Numbered from the stretch's first letter, positions 24,757 to 36,107 are shown. The stretch is DNA of 64,000 nucleotides from Peromyscus leucopus (GCF_004664715.2 NC_051074.1:33354980-33418979); one strand, 5' to 3'. Made by a program: numbers and translations. Notes: generated by a model from the letters alone, not told the origin.

Positions 24757-25075
24757 TGTAGGGGACCTGCCCCCACCTTTCCCTGGGTACTATTAAGGAG
24801 TGAGGGATAAGAGATTTAGATAGAAGGATAGAGGGGAGAGAAACAGATAGAAACACAGGATAGACTCGGGAGAGCCTGGATCCTTATCCAGAACTTTATT
24901 CAACAGGGCTTTTTTATAACAATGCCAAGGGGCGAGCCAAAAGACCTCCCCCTTGCTAAGTATAGACCCTTCCAAACACCTGTTACCCAGGCCCATGGTC
25001 CAATCATCCTCTTATGCAGCCCTGCTGGGTAAAGCAAGCTCAGATCTCACCAGGAAACCTCCATGGGCTCCCACA
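24757..25075 (-). mobile_element. Solo LTR inserted in the older LTR
   Basis: Read on the minus strand it opens 'TGTGGGAGCCCATGG' and carries a TATA-like 'ATAAAAAAGC' and 'GAATAAAGTTC' (poly(A) signal); its plus-strand edges are 'tgtagggg' and 'ctcccaca', giving TG...CA termini. Flanks are gtgggg (24751-24756) and gcaggg (25076-25081), a diverged 4/6 duplication, and the host LTR continues correctly across the insert. The composite LTR at 11414 contains part of the same family. Confidence 0.8.
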
Positions 25076-25280
25076 GCAGGGCTGGCAGACAGAGAGAATA
25101 AGTAAGAGGAGAAATCTGGAAGAACAGAAATCAAGGAGCAAGAACAAGGAGAGGAAGACTCCAGGGGCCAGTCACCTGACCACATAGCCAGCCATGGAGT
25201 CAGAGTGAAAGTAAGATACACAGAAGTAGGAAAAGGAAAAAGCTCAGAGGCAAAAGGTAGATGGAATAAAAACTGGCAAG

Positions 25281-25475
25281 AGCGGGGGGGGGGGGGGCGG
25301 GGGGCGGGGGGGGGGGGGGCAGCGGGGGGCGCACGCTTATCCAGACTCGGGAGGCAGAGCAGGCGGATCGCTGTGAGTTCGAGCAGCTGGCTACAAGTGA
25401 GCTCCAGGAAAGGCGCAAAACTACACAGAGAAACCTGTCTCGAAAAAAAAAACAAAATCAAAAACAAACAAACAA
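25281..25475 (+). mobile_element. B1 SINE with expanded G tracts and 12-bp target duplication
   Basis: The right half is a clear B1 ('gaggcagagcaggcggatcg', 'gtgagctccaggaaaggcgc', 'ctacacagagaaacctgtct', A-rich tail). The left end, where 'gccgggcgtggtggcgcac' should be, is replaced by long G runs (25283-25330). The target duplication aaaactggcaag is exact at 25269-25280 and 25476-25487, so the B1 entered the older LTR. The G runs are either true expansion or an assembly error. Confidence 0.9.
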
Positions 25476-25617
25476 AAAACTGGCAAGAAATTAGCCAAGC
25501 TACGGCCAGGCATTTATAAGAAAGAATAAGTTTCCTTATGTATTTATGTGGGAATTGAGTGGTGCCCCCCCCCCCAAAAAAAAGAGTAAAGAGTAAAAAC
25601 AACCAACCATATATTCA

Positions 25618-26484
25618 GGACTTAGAGGAGAGTTGGTAGACCTCAAAAAGAGGAGACTGAGAGAAAACACAATGGGGTTAAGGGTGCTGGACACATGCTA
25701 GGCCCAACAAAAGAAGGTTCATTCTAGGCTGGAGGGACATCAGTGAATTAACATTATCTTGAGAAATGCATTTGACTTGGTTTATTTTAGGAATGGCATA
25801 GGGAAGTACATATAAGCAGTAGACTGGTAGAAACTCAGTTGCTGATTCCTGGAGTTGAGAGGTCATGATACTCAGGGTCCAATACACACTGGAAAGTGGA
25901 AGGCAGCATTTCAGCCAGGTAGAACATAGTTTAAACCTCAGCCTTCTCCCGAGTGGTTATTACCAGACCTCTCAAATCAGAGAAAAACTATTACCAGAGT
26001 TGTTAGGGTCAGGGTGGATCCCAGGAGCACCTGATCATGCTAACTCATTCCTTTGTCCTAGGAGAAAAGAGTGAAAAGCAAATGGATGAGATTTATTCAA
26101 AGTGGGCACATTGGGAAGAGAGAGAATGAGGTCAAGTGATGCTCCTCGTCCCTCTTTGGGATCCTGACATGAAGTTTAGGTGCAAATAGAAGCAAGAAAT
26201 GATGTGTAAGTAAGCAGCCCCGGTCAAGGTGTGGTCTTGCCCATCGCTAACCCACCATTGTTTCAGCTCTAGTGTCTTCGGCAAGGGGGTCTGATGAGTT
26301 GTTAGAATGGTGTGAAATCCCTTTAAGCTCTCCTGGCTGCACCAGGTTTCAACCTTTTCCTTCTCCCAGCATGAGATTTCTGGGGAAATCCCAATTACTT
26401 GGGGTCCATTGCTTCAATAGCCAAAGGGAGGGCATGGGTCTCTAGAATATTTTCATTCCCTTCAGGACAGTTACACTGTGGTAT
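25618..26484. other. Unannotated interval
   Basis: No repeat or gene recognised between the two LTR loci. Confidence 0.45.
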
Positions 26485-27053
26485 TGAAAGACCCTAACCC
26501 TTCAGGTTTATACTCCCCAAAGCCCCAGGTGAATAAGGAACTAAAATGAAAACTAGTTCCAAGGGCAACCTGACTCAGCCATTATTCAACCACCCCTGCC
26601 ACAATGTAACAATGTAAAGAGATCTCTGTTAAGAGATGCGCTCAACTGTGACTGGGATAATTGCAAGTGTTCCAGGAAGGACCACTGTGACCTTTGTGTA
26701 AACTCTACTCCCCGCCCTGATTAACCCCCCCCCACTTGAGGTTTTGGGAAAAATGTGCATGCGGACGTGACTGTACCCACCCTGTGATCAGGCCATGATC
26801 TTATGAAATTAGCCTCTAGACATAAATCAATCGAAATGAAATTGTATGGGAATTGTAATCTTATGGCTTTTGTGGGTTTTTCCTTTAAAAGTACCCATGT
26901 GATTGCAATAGACGCGACTCTTGCTCTCTGGAGCTGAGTTAGCCCGACTGTACAGCCGCAACAATAAACCTCTTGCTGTTGCATCAACTGGACCAGAGTC
27001 TGGGTTCTTGGGGCGCCCACCTGAGAAGGTAGTACCCTGGGTATTACCTATCA
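26485..27053 (+). mobile_element. Solo LTR, class I (ERV1/gamma-like), 4-bp target duplication
   Basis: It begins 'tgaaagaccctaaccc', a start of gammaretrovirus-LTR type, and ends 'ggtattacctatca', giving TG...CA. A TATA-like 'tttaaaag' lies near 26884 and AATAAA at 26963-26968, followed by a U5-like stretch ('cctcttgctgttgcatc'). The 4-bp duplication gtat occurs at 26481-26484 and 27054-27057, the size expected for ERV1. No internal viral genes are attached, so it is a solo LTR. Confidence 0.8.
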
Positions 27054-27348
27054 GTATCACTCAAGTTTTTTAACCCTTTGTACCACAGTTTCCTTGTTAT
27101 TGGGATTACCACCACCATCACATATTGAAGTGTATACAGTAAAAATTAAATTTTGGCCCAACATTAATCTGTGCTTCATTTGGCAATTTTCTATTCCCAA
27201 ATAATAATTCTTCATCACAGTAATCACGAACTGCTTCCTATTCCTGATGTGGAATAATTGTTGATGATTTTACTCCCACTTTTTGGTCCAGTAGCTGCCA
27301 GGAGCTTGAGTTTGTTTAGTGTAAACTCCAGAAACTACCCTTCCAACT

Positions 27349-27513
27349 GGGGAGTGGTGGCACACACCTTTAACCCAACATCTGAGAGGCAGAGGCAGGC
27401 GGATCTCTGTGAATTCAAGGCCAGCCTGGGCTACAGAGTGAGTTCCAGGAAAGGCGCCAAAGCTACACAGAGAATCCCTGTCTTGAAAAACAACAACAAC
27501 AACAAAAAGAATC
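27349..27513 (+). mobile_element. B1 SINE with imperfect long target duplication
   Basis: A complete B1 with the cricetid-type 'ttccaggaaaggcgccaaag' segment and a tail of CAA units. Flanks 27330-27348 (agaaactacccttccaact) and 27514-27531 (agaaaccacctttccact) agree at most positions, a target duplication that has since mutated. Confidence 0.93.
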
Positions 27514-27589
27514 AGAAACCACCTTTCCACTGCTGTTGCTAAGTAAGTTCTCTACCATTGAGCAGTAGCCCTGACTCCTGTCTACTTTT

Positions 27590-27714
27590 CATTTTGATAT
27601 AGAGTCTCACTTAGTTGCTCAGGTTGGCCTTGAACTCCTTAGCTCAAGAAAGCCTCTCAATCCTCTTGCCTTAGTCTTCTGAAGAGATAGGATTACAGGC
27701 ATTCACCACCAGGC
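27590..27714 (-). mobile_element. Old B1/proto-B1-like SINE, reverse
   Basis: The order 'gagtctcacttagttgctca', 'ggttggccttgaactcctta', 'ggattacaggcattcaccac' and 'caggcctg' is that of a reversed 7SL-derived SINE of early type, more diverged than the neighbouring B1. Confidence 0.7.
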
Positions 27715-27722
27715 CTGATCTG

Positions 27723-27723
<1 letters not shown>

Positions 27724-27754
<31 letters not shown>
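27724..27754. repeat. (TC)n microsatellite
   Basis: About 15 TC dinucleotides abutting the old SINE. Confidence 0.95.
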
Positions 27755-29004
27755 AGTGCACACTCAGATTTGAGAGATTCCAAGCTGAATAGTTAAGAGA
27801 TTTGGAGGGAGAGCTATCAGGCAGATAATGGAGATCTTCTCCAAGATGAAAACAGGCAGTCTCCATAAGAGGGAAAAGAAAAATGGACAAATAAACAAAC
27901 AGGCAAAGACAACAAGGAATGCTCCTTAAAAACAAAAGATCAAGACAAGGGATTGAGAAGATAGATTTATATACCCCCTCTTCCCCACCCCCACCCCTGC
28001 CCCCCCAAAAAAGAAAGAGGAATTTATCATCATAGTCCCAGGTACTTTCTGAAGAACTGTAATTCTGATTCCTGTATTCAGAGTTGTATCCCTCTAGGGA
28101 AGGAAGGGTCCATTTCTCATTTCTAAAGCCCATCCAATAGATCTGCTTTACTCTACTCAGTATTTGTTGGGCATCTTCCCACCGACCCCCATTCTAATTT
28201 GCTTTCCTTAGAAGAATTACATGCTAGGAAAGAAGTGCCCTTGGCTGCTGTGATGCTTCAGGGGTCAGGCCTCTTCTCAGAACTAGGAAAACTGGGCTGT
28301 TTCCTGTTGGCCATCGGGCATGTGCCCTTGGATGGTAACGATACTTTGAGGTCTAATTTGGGCCAGGACTAACATTAAACTAATCATGCCTAATGAGGAC
28401 ACCAGTGGTAAGTATGTAGATATATGTTAAGAGCATCTAAAAGACATAAGCAGCTTATCTTACCTGTCTCAATATCTGAAATGATCCCGAAATTTATACA
28501 ATTAGCAGGGACAATCATTGACATATGATGGTTCAATTTGTGCTTTTTTAAAAAACTTGTTCCAAAGCAGGATACACTGAGCAGATGCTGCATTTTTAAG
28601 TGTCTCTTCTATTAGGTTAGCAGCCTGTGGCACAGGAGACTCTGTTCCAATGTTGAGCAGGGCGCACTGTGCCACAGCTCCCAGCTAGGTGATCAAGAGA
28701 GCCAGCAATCAGCACCCTGCAGAGTACAGCTGTTAGACATATTAATACACGTTCAAATTCATGATCTTCTCAACCATGGGTTTCCTGAGATATAAACCCC
28801 CTCATAAACTGAGACACATCTGTGGTTCCAGAAACTACTGTAATGAAAGCCCAGCCATGCCAAGACACTCTTATGAGTCAACCTACTGAGCAGGGCATGA
28901 AGATGGGCTTCTCAATAGCAGAAGATAAAGCAAAGATTAAAGGGCCAATAAAGTGTATTTCTCTCAAGAACCACAAAACAAATTATAAGTAGTTGTGCTA
29001 GCCA
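27755..29004. other. Unannotated DNA with one short inverted repeat
   Basis: No repeat family or gene recognised. ctgtggcacag (28625-28635) and its exact complement ctgtgccacag (28667-28677) could form an 11-bp stem with a loop of about 31 nt; no RNA family is suggested. Confidence 0.45.
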
Positions 29005-29147
29005 AGACTTTGTGTTCTTGTCACAAAATACCTGACGCCAGTTTCAAAGAATAGAGTTTTATTTGACTCACAGTTTCAGCGCATGGTTGGTCATATGGCT
29101 CCATCATTTCAGCTGTGCTGAGGTAGAGGAGGATGTGAGTAGGCATG
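29005..29147 (-). mobile_element. Fragment of a medium-reiterated repeat (tentative)
   Basis: 'acaaaatacctgacgccagt', 'gaatagagttttatttgact' and 'catggttggtcatatggctc' resemble the reversed end of a rodent medium-reiterated element. The LTR at 29148 cuts it; sequence after 29451 ('ggaggagaaaactcatagac') may be its continuation. Confidence 0.4.
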
Positions 29148-29451
29148 TGCTAATCTTGAGATTCACCGCTGGAGAAAATCCAATTCCGCCATTTTGAGCC
29201 GTTTGAAGCACACTTTATTAAAATATTAAATACCAACCAAGATGGACTTTGGTCAGGACCACTCCCTGGAACTTCCAGTTGAGTGGCCCAGAGACACCTG
29301 CTGTAGAGCTATTTAAGGACAAACGCATACAGCCACTGTACTTTCCCAAGAGGCTTTGTTGTTATTTTCCAATAACTACAACTCCCAACATTCCAGGAAG
29401 TTACCTGTTACTTGGGCATTTGGGATTTACAGGTTAACTTAGGGTATTACA
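29148..29451 (-). mobile_element. Solo LTR, minus strand, 4-bp target duplication
   Basis: The minus strand reads from 'TGTAATACCCTAAG' to 'AAGATTAGCA', with a TATA-like 'CCTTAAATAGC' (plus 29307-29317) and AATAAA (plus tttatt at 29214-29219) about 95 bp later, followed by 'GCTCAAAATGGCGG'. The duplication catg (29144-29147 and 29452-29455) fits class I size but is short and palindromic. About 304 bp, no internal sequence. Confidence 0.7.
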
Positions 29452-29455
29452 CATG

Positions 29456-29644
29456 GAGGAGAAAACTCATAGACCTTTGGCAGCTTGGAAGCCAGGGTAG
29501 GGAAAATAAAATGTACTTTCAAGGATCCACACACCCCAGTGACCTCTTTGCTCTAGGTAGGCATTATCTCCTGAAGTTTCTAGAAACTGGGGACCAAACT
29601 TGGAATAATGAGACTGTGGAGGATATTTTAGTTCAGAAGAGTTG
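29456..29644. other. Unannotated interval
   Basis: Nothing recognised apart from the possible continuation of the interrupted repeat. Confidence 0.4.
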
Positions 29645-29765
29645 TCATCAAATATTTATATCACCTACCTATCATCTGTCTATCATCTATCTATCTATTT
29701 GTCATCTCTCTCTATCATCTATAATCTATCAATCTATCTATCTTCATCATCATTATCTATCAATC

Positions 29766-29808
<43 letters not shown>

Positions 29809-29838
29809 ATCTATCTATCTATCTATCATCTATCTTAT
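29645..29838. repeat. (ATCT)n tetranucleotide microsatellite
   Basis: Imperfect ATCT/ATCA units over about 190 bp with a pure core at 29767-29808. The tyrosine/serine-rich open frames through it are artefacts. Confidence 0.96.
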
Positions 29839-29923
29839 GAGTAAAAGAATGAAAGCAAAAGATTAGAGGCTGAAAAAGTTTATCGCTCTCAACATATATA
29901 ATATATGTACATCTCTACACACA

Positions 29924-29946
29924 TACACACACACACACACACACAT
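29924..29946. repeat. (CA)n microsatellite
   Basis: Short CA run beside AT-rich sequence. Confidence 0.9.
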
Positions 29947-30171
29947 ATGTGGGGGTTTTATAGTAAAGGGAACTGTTGGGATGGAAGATTCCATCTGGAG
30001 GTCAGTTCCCCTGGAGTCTCAAAGTGGTATATGCAACAGGGGTTGGTGTTCTGCTCCTCTTACCAAGCCTTCTGGGGCCTCAAGAGCCCACAGGTATGAC
30101 TAGTCAAGTCAGCTTTCCTGTCTGGACTTTCTCAGTCTTCCTGAGGCCTTTAGGTCATTAAACTTCAGTTA
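29947..30171. other. Unannotated interval
   Basis: Nothing recognised. Confidence 0.4.
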
Positions 30172-30345
30172 TGATTGAGGTGTGGAATAAACGTTGCTGT
30201 GCCCCAAATGTGTATGTTGAAACCCTGCCCCCCAAGTGTGATGGTATTTGGAGATGAGGACTCAAGGGATGGTTATGTCAGGTAGGTTATGAGCTTAGCT
30301 TCAATGGAATGAGATGCTCTGTGTCTTCAAAACCAACCAACCAAC
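30172..30345 (+). mobile_element. MaLR-like LTR fragment
   Basis: 'ccccaaatgtgtatgttgaa' followed by 'gtgtgatggtatttggagat' and 'ggttatgtca' is the 5' wording of ERVL-MaLR LTRs. The 3' part is missing or displaced; an AACC microsatellite (30331-30347) and a B1 follow. Confidence 0.6.
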
Positions 30346-30360
30346 CAACAAACAAAAAGA

Positions 30361-30505
30361 TGCCAGGTGTGGTGGCCTGTGCTATAATCCCAGCACTTGG
30401 AGAAGGAGGCAATGGGCTCAAGAGGTTAAGGTCATTCTCTACTACATAGAGAGTTTGAGCCTAGCCTTGACTACTAGAGACTCCTTCAAAAATCAATAAC
30501 AATGA
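30361..30505 (+). mobile_element. Diverged B1 SINE
   Basis: 'atgccaggtgtggtggcctg', 'ataatcccagcacttgg', 'gactactagagactccttca' and an A-rich tail mark an old B1. Confidence 0.75.
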
Positions 30506-32414
30506 AATGAATACAATAAGAGAGGAAAAGGGTTAAGAGACTAAAATGTTTGGTTGCTTCTCTTTCTCTCTTTAATGTGGAAGAAGGTAGCTATATGCCA
30601 ACCAGAAAGAGGGCATTCACTGACACTTTGACACTGGATTTTCCCAGCCTCACAACTGCAGGATACAAGCAAGCATTATTGAGCCTAACCAGTGTATGAT
30701 ACTCATGGTACAACAGCTCAAAGAGACTATGACCTAAGTCATAAAACAACATGAGACACCCCAGGAAAGGAATGGAAAGCCTTCAACATTTTCCAGGGGA
30801 AAGAATTCCTAACAAAGACATGATGTAACACTTGACAGGAAGAAAGACTTCTGTTTCTGGTTTTCCAGTTAACTCGACAGTGAAGTCGAAGTTTCACAGC
30901 TGAAACTTTGAGTTGCAATCATCTTTGCCAGGCGGGGGAAGAGGAAGCAGTTCTGACCCCACAGGTCTCAGGAGGGCATTTGGGCCATTCTGCTGGCCTT
31001 CGACACTCTCTTCTTCCTCCTCCTCCTCCTCAGAAAGGAAGGAGGCTTTGACGTCAGAAGGGTGAGTCATCTTTCCTCCCTGCATCTCCAGCCTGGACTT
31101 GCAGGCTCTTGGTAACATTTTGTTAGTCATTCACACACACAAAAAAAGCATATTGCAGAAGCAGAAGGGAAATGCTCGGATGAGCAAGTGATTAAATTTC
31201 TATTTTCATGGCTGAGGACCTGCTGGCTTGCTCACAAAAGCAGCCTCATCCAGTATTAGGCACCCTAAGGGCACCCGGTAAATACTTACAGTCGGATGAC
31301 AAAAGAATCTGCTGGGCCTTTGTAAATCTCGGGGCTGAAACTGAATTTTCCAAAATGATTATGTGGCCGGTAGAGACAGCTTTGTGCCTATTTACTCCTC
31401 TGTGCTGCCTCGGAATGTCACCTCGGATCGTCACCTCGGATCGATCTGATTTCATCTCAGGGCCCCACTGTCAAGAACATTCTCAAAGGAAATACGTCAG
31501 GACCTTTATCTGCAGGGACTCATGTGAGAGCCAATGGAAGGAAAGTTGAACTATGATCTAAGAATTATTCTCCACGTTCCTTCAGGAGGACGTCAGCAAG
31601 TCAGTCAATCTCTGCAAAGAACTTGTTAGAAAAAAGAATAAAAATACCTCCCTACCTGTCAGCCATAGAGGCAAGCAAGCCAAGAGAAAGAGGAGTCCTA
31701 ACTAGATTTTGATTCTTCCAGCAGAAGCAATTCTCACTATGTTTTGTTACTACTGACTGACAGGGAATCTGAGATCTACCTCAGGCATGGACAGTTTATT
31801 AACCGCCGAAGCCTGGTACTATAGCCCAGTGTCTCGTCTTTACTCTATCTTCCTGGCTCTACATCTCATCTACATGCAGATGACACTTACATTTACTGTC
31901 TTTAGCTTTGGGTACAACCTCACATAGATGAGCTTGTGCTTTATGTTTTACTTGATGGTCTAATATAGCCAACCAAACCTCATCATCATCCCTGATAAAC
32001 AACAACAACAACAAAACAAAAACTAAAAAATAGAAAAGTCAAAACTCATTCCTCTTTTAGGAGGAATCACCATTGGCAGCTATACAAGCCCAAAAGTCTA
32101 GGAGTAATTCTGCATTCCTCCGTTCTTCTCATTTAATTCAAATTCATTAGGAAGTTTTAAATTCTGGATCTATTCCCTTTTCTAGGCCCACTGCAAACAC
32201 CCTGCTATAAACAAACAATGGCTATTTCTCATGGAATCCAGCAGTGAGTCTGACCTGTCTTCCAACTTCCACTATGTGTGTTTCCAAACACAAATTCAGG
32301 TAAAATCCTGGAAATATGAATCAGACACTGCTTACAGAAGAAGTTCCTGGCTGCCCAGTATCTCACTTTGATGTCATGCTCTTTACGAGTCCGGCCTATG
32401 CAATTTCACATTCC
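30506..32414. other. Unannotated DNA with two minor repeats
   Basis: No gene or mobile element recognised in about 1.9 kb. It holds a (TCC)n run (31009-31031) and a perfect 13-bp tandem pair, gtcacctcggatc at 31417-31429 and 31430-31442. A 113-codon frame (31208-31549) spans the pair and has no recognisable domain. Confidence 0.4.
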
Positions 32415-32815
32415 TGTTGTGATTGTTAGCTTCCTGTCATTTTAACATGCCCTGGAACCCACTGGGAAGAGTCTCAGTGAAGGATTGTCTACACTGGGTT
32501 GGTCTGTGGGCATGCTTGTGAGGAACTGTCCTAAGTTAATTGATGTGGAAAGACCCAGTCTACTCTGGGTGGCACCAATCCCTAGGCAAAGGTCCTGAAT
32601 TGTGTTAAGAGTGAATTGAGCACAAGCAAGCAAATGAAAATATATGCATTCATTTTCTGCGACTAGTTGCTTCAGGCCCCTGCCACTGTGACTTTTCTGA
32701 AATGATAGACTATAACCTGGAATTGTGAGCTGAAATAAACCCTCTTTGCCCCTAAATTGATTTTTTTTAAATCAGGGAATTTTATCACAGCAATAGAAAC
32801 AGAACTAGAACACCT
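32415..32815 (+). mobile_element. RMER1-type medium-reiterated repeat (tentative)
   Basis: 'gggaagagtctcagtgaagg', 'tgtgaggaactgtcctaagt', 'gctgaaataaaccctctttg' and 'ttatcacagcaatagaaac' follow the order of this family, ending with its usual 'agcaatagaaac' signature. Confidence 0.65.
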
Positions 32816-34307
32816 CTTCTTACTCAAGTCTCTCTCAGTTCCTCCACTACACATGCCCATCTCATGCTACCCAATAACCCATCCAGCATGGCAGTTGCCG
32901 TTTTCTCTGCTGGAAGTCATTTCCCTTCCTCTTTTCTGTGGACTTGTCATCTCTAAGGTCGCTCCCCCTGAGGAGCCATGTCTGGATACCCGCTAGAAAG
33001 CAGCAACCCTTCTGCCTCTCTCCCTTTCCTCATGTATCATACCACTATATAATTCCTTTGTAAAATTAGTCACATGCTGAAATGATCCAGATTATGAATT
33101 TTCTTGTTTGTTACTTTTCTATCATCTCCCTTCCTTGTTCCAAGTAAGTTCTATGTGAATAAGGGCTTTGTCTGTTTCCAAAGGAGTACCGAATCCTGAA
33201 GGCATAGGCTTAATTCAAAGCCCAACCTTGGAAATTTCTAGTTATGTGACCCTGGGGAGTTTTCTTAATCTCTCTGTTCTCTAAATGTTCACTGGTAAAA
33301 TCATGGCAGTAAACGTTCCTGCCAAAGTAAAAGTAGCTGTGAAAAGATCATTCTCCATGGGGCATCCCTAGCACAAAGACTGTTCTCAGGAAGCAGGGCT
33401 GGCTGTCATGCTGTTAACTGCTGACCCTGTTGAATAACTACTGCATGGCTGTGTTTATTCAAGGATCACTTCCATTGTTTTAGAAGAGCTTTTGGAATGT
33501 ACCTCGGAAGGACTTCTCGCCTGGGGGCTGATGGAGCCATGGTGACATCCTTGGAAATTGGCAGGGAAGAGATGCAGCTGTGGAGAGAGATAGAGGACCA
33601 TGGAATGGAAAGTCCTAACAACAGAAACCATAGTTTATTTTGTATTTATTTTGTGCTATATACCCAGGCTCATTTTTCTATTTTTTTTCTATCAAAATCA
33701 CTGATTGATTTCATGGCAAGTTGTATCATGAAACGCTCCTTATGGTCATTCCTTACACCAATCTTCCTTATACTACAGAGCTGCCTGAGGTCATCCCTAA
33801 AGTGGATGCTCTTTATCTTCCACTCATATGCCTTCTTGGTACCCATAGGTCCTCAGCTCTCCATGCAAATACCGTCCATTCCCTTGTCTGACTCTACAGA
33901 ATATTTCAGATGTCCATGTCACTTGAGCCCATCATCTTTCCTAGCCTTTCCTTGATGCATCATTATATGATTATTTTATGAGTCTGCTTTCCCAGTCAGG
34001 TGGCAAGTTGGGTGGAACCAGGCTCTACCTTGTTTTTCTCACTGTTGTATGGTGAGAAGCCACCAGAAAGCCTTCCCAGGGGGCAGCCAGCAAGAAACAA
34101 ACGATTAAGTGGGTGTCAGTTCCTAAACAGAACAAAACTCCTAAACCAAACCTGACTGTCCTCCAGAAGTGGAGAAATGCAGAAGACATTTGATTTGAAT
34201 CAAAAGCTTGTCCTTTTTATACACACTTTTTGCTTCCTTCCCATCTGAAATTAACTTGAGGTAATAACGCCAGATAAAATTTTTCTTTAGCTCTCAAAGA
34301 AAAGAGA
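32816..34307. other. Unannotated DNA
   Basis: No repeat or gene recognised. The 152-codon plus frame at 33497-33955 has a hydrophobic middle but no known family, no conserved motif and no supporting promoter or splice context; judged non-coding. Confidence 0.4.
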
Positions 34308-34450
34308 AGTCAAATCAGGCATGGCATTGAGTGCAGTAGCACTAGTTTTCAAGAGGTTGAAGCAGGACTGTTATGAATTTGAGATCAGCTTGGACTACAG
34401 AGTGAGTCCTAGGGTGGCCTAAACTGAGTTAGAGCTAGATTTTATTTTTT
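34308..34450 (+). mobile_element. Old B1-like SINE
   Basis: 'caggcatggcattgagtgca', 'ttgagatcagcttggactac', 'agagtgagtcctaggg' and a T/A-rich tail suggest a strongly diverged B1. Confidence 0.55.
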
Positions 34451-36107
34451 TTTAAAGTTACATTTATATCAAAGAGAAATTGAAGTTTAAACTAGGAAAT
34501 TGTTAAAGATAAAACCAAGATACTTAAATTTTTTTTATCATATTAAGAATATCTAGGGGGGGAAATGACTTTTATGTTTTGCAACTGAGCAGATGTAGGC
34601 CCATGGCTCCATGTGACCCCTGTAGAGACAACATCACTCAAAGGCAGACTTTATTCTCCTCAAAAATTTAAATTACAGTTCAAAGAATTTCTGCTGACAC
34701 CATCAACCCTACAAAAGGAAAAAAAAGCCAGAGTAACTGGCATTATTTCTTAAGAGTCTGGCTCACCAACACAAAAATTCAAAACCATGAGAATTCAAAG
34801 TAAAAGGAACACTGAGAAGAAATATTTTCATGACCACTTGATGACAAAGCTCATTCAGCACCTTCTCATTTTCATAAAAATAAACATGACTTCATTTCAG
34901 CATGATCCACACTCATGTTGACAGCTCTTGATTATTCATGGCCACTTTTCCCCCACCAGGGCTTATTAAGAAACTAGCTGGGAGCCTGATGCAATTCAGA
35001 GAGAAAGTAATCATGCTCGGATGATAGAATCTTCAGATATGGCAAGAGAGAAAAATGAGTAGGAGGAGATATTGTTTTACCTACTGAATTGGTGGTTTCT
35101 GAGATGTGGGAATACTTCCGAGGGGAGAGGTCAGAGCTTGGAACGGAAGCTATGGAAGTTCACAAAAGGAACCATGACAGCTTTGAAGTCTAAGACAAAT
35201 CACAAGACATTTGTTAAGCCTGCTATTTCAGGCATAATGTAATACCAAGTCTCTTGTCTGGAATTTGAGGATTTTTCCCTTGCTTTTGACAAATTAATAT
35301 TTCAAGCAGGGATATGATTTTTTTTCACAAGGGAATATGAAAGGTATATTGACCATTTGGGACTAGATGTCAGAGCCATAAACTGAAATTACATTATTGA
35401 TGAAGTTATGAGAAGGTCTCAGTATGAATTGGAGCATCAAAGAAAAACTTACAAAAAAAAATCTCTCTTCTGAATCAGTGTTCAACCTAAGAAATATGAC
35501 TTATATGAAGGGAAGGAAGTGGAAGAGAATAATAATAATAATAAAAGTGAATATAAAGTGAGGATGTTCCAGACAGGAGAGGAATTGAATCACCTCGCCA
35601 TCTTTTTTTGTCCTATAAGTTCTCTTTGTCATTCTTTTTATTTAATTTAAATGTCAATTTACACAGCAATTCAGGAGCTTGACTCATTCAACAGAAATTC
35701 ATATCTGTTCTGAATCTACTTTGGTTAACTTTGCTAAAAGTTTTCCTAGGAAAATGTCCAATTTCTACCTGCTTTTTTAGAATGATATTCTGTAGAGGTC
35801 TACAGGGTAGTCTCATTAAAAAAAAAAAACATACACTTTAATGATTATTACCCTGTTACCAATCCTTTATATTTGTTTTCTCTGCTTTTCCCCACTGATT
35901 AAATGAGCCAGTGCTTTTTATTATGTTGTTACTTGATAAAGTACAACATCTTGTCTCAGTGCTTAGATCAAAATTCTTTTACTGTCTCCCTGATACACTT
36001 CTGCTTTTCTGTTTGTTATTTCTCACCTTCTACTATATTTCAGCATATTTTATTTTTGTTGTTTGGCTTTTGTAGTTGGGAGTTAAATCTTCTTATGTTC
36101 TTATTCT
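34451..36107. other. Unannotated DNA
   Basis: About 1.6 kb, AT-rich, with a short (AAT)n at 35528-35542 and an A-run at 35818-35830. No gene or repeat family recognised. Confidence 0.45.

Larger units (their letters stand above)
24553..25610 (+). mobile_element. LTR, old copy, interrupted by a solo LTR and a B1
   Basis: It starts 'tgttgtagaatattattt', runs through 'aagatgtgttacatttg', 'ctgataaagagctgaacagc' and 'ccaatagcaagacagg', is interrupted at 24757, resumes 'ctggcagacagagagaataa' and 'aaaagctcagaggcaaaagg', is interrupted again at 25281, and resumes 'aaattagccaagctacggcc' to about 25610. The 7-bp repeat atattca flanks it (24546-24552 and 25611-25617). Without the inserts it is about 525 bp. 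The 196-codon minus frame 25012-25602 lies in this patchwork. Confidence 0.75.

Noticed and set aside
25012..25602. 196-codon minus-strand open frame, longest in the window
   Set aside because: It runs across pieces of an LTR, a second LTR and a B1 with poly(G); composition is repeat-driven (Pro/Ala/Ser runs) and no family is recognisable.
29645..29838. Regularly repeated units that might suggest a CRISPR array
   Set aside because: Continuous tetranucleotide repeat without repeat-spacer structure, in a mammalian genome.
29412..29840. 142-codon frame ending in Ser/Tyr/Leu/Ile repeats
   Set aside because: The repetitive part is a translated ATCT microsatellite.
33497..33955. 152-codon plus-strand frame with a hydrophobic middle
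   Set aside because: No recognisable domain, no promoter or splice evidence, and a length not surprising by chance in 64 kb read in six frames.
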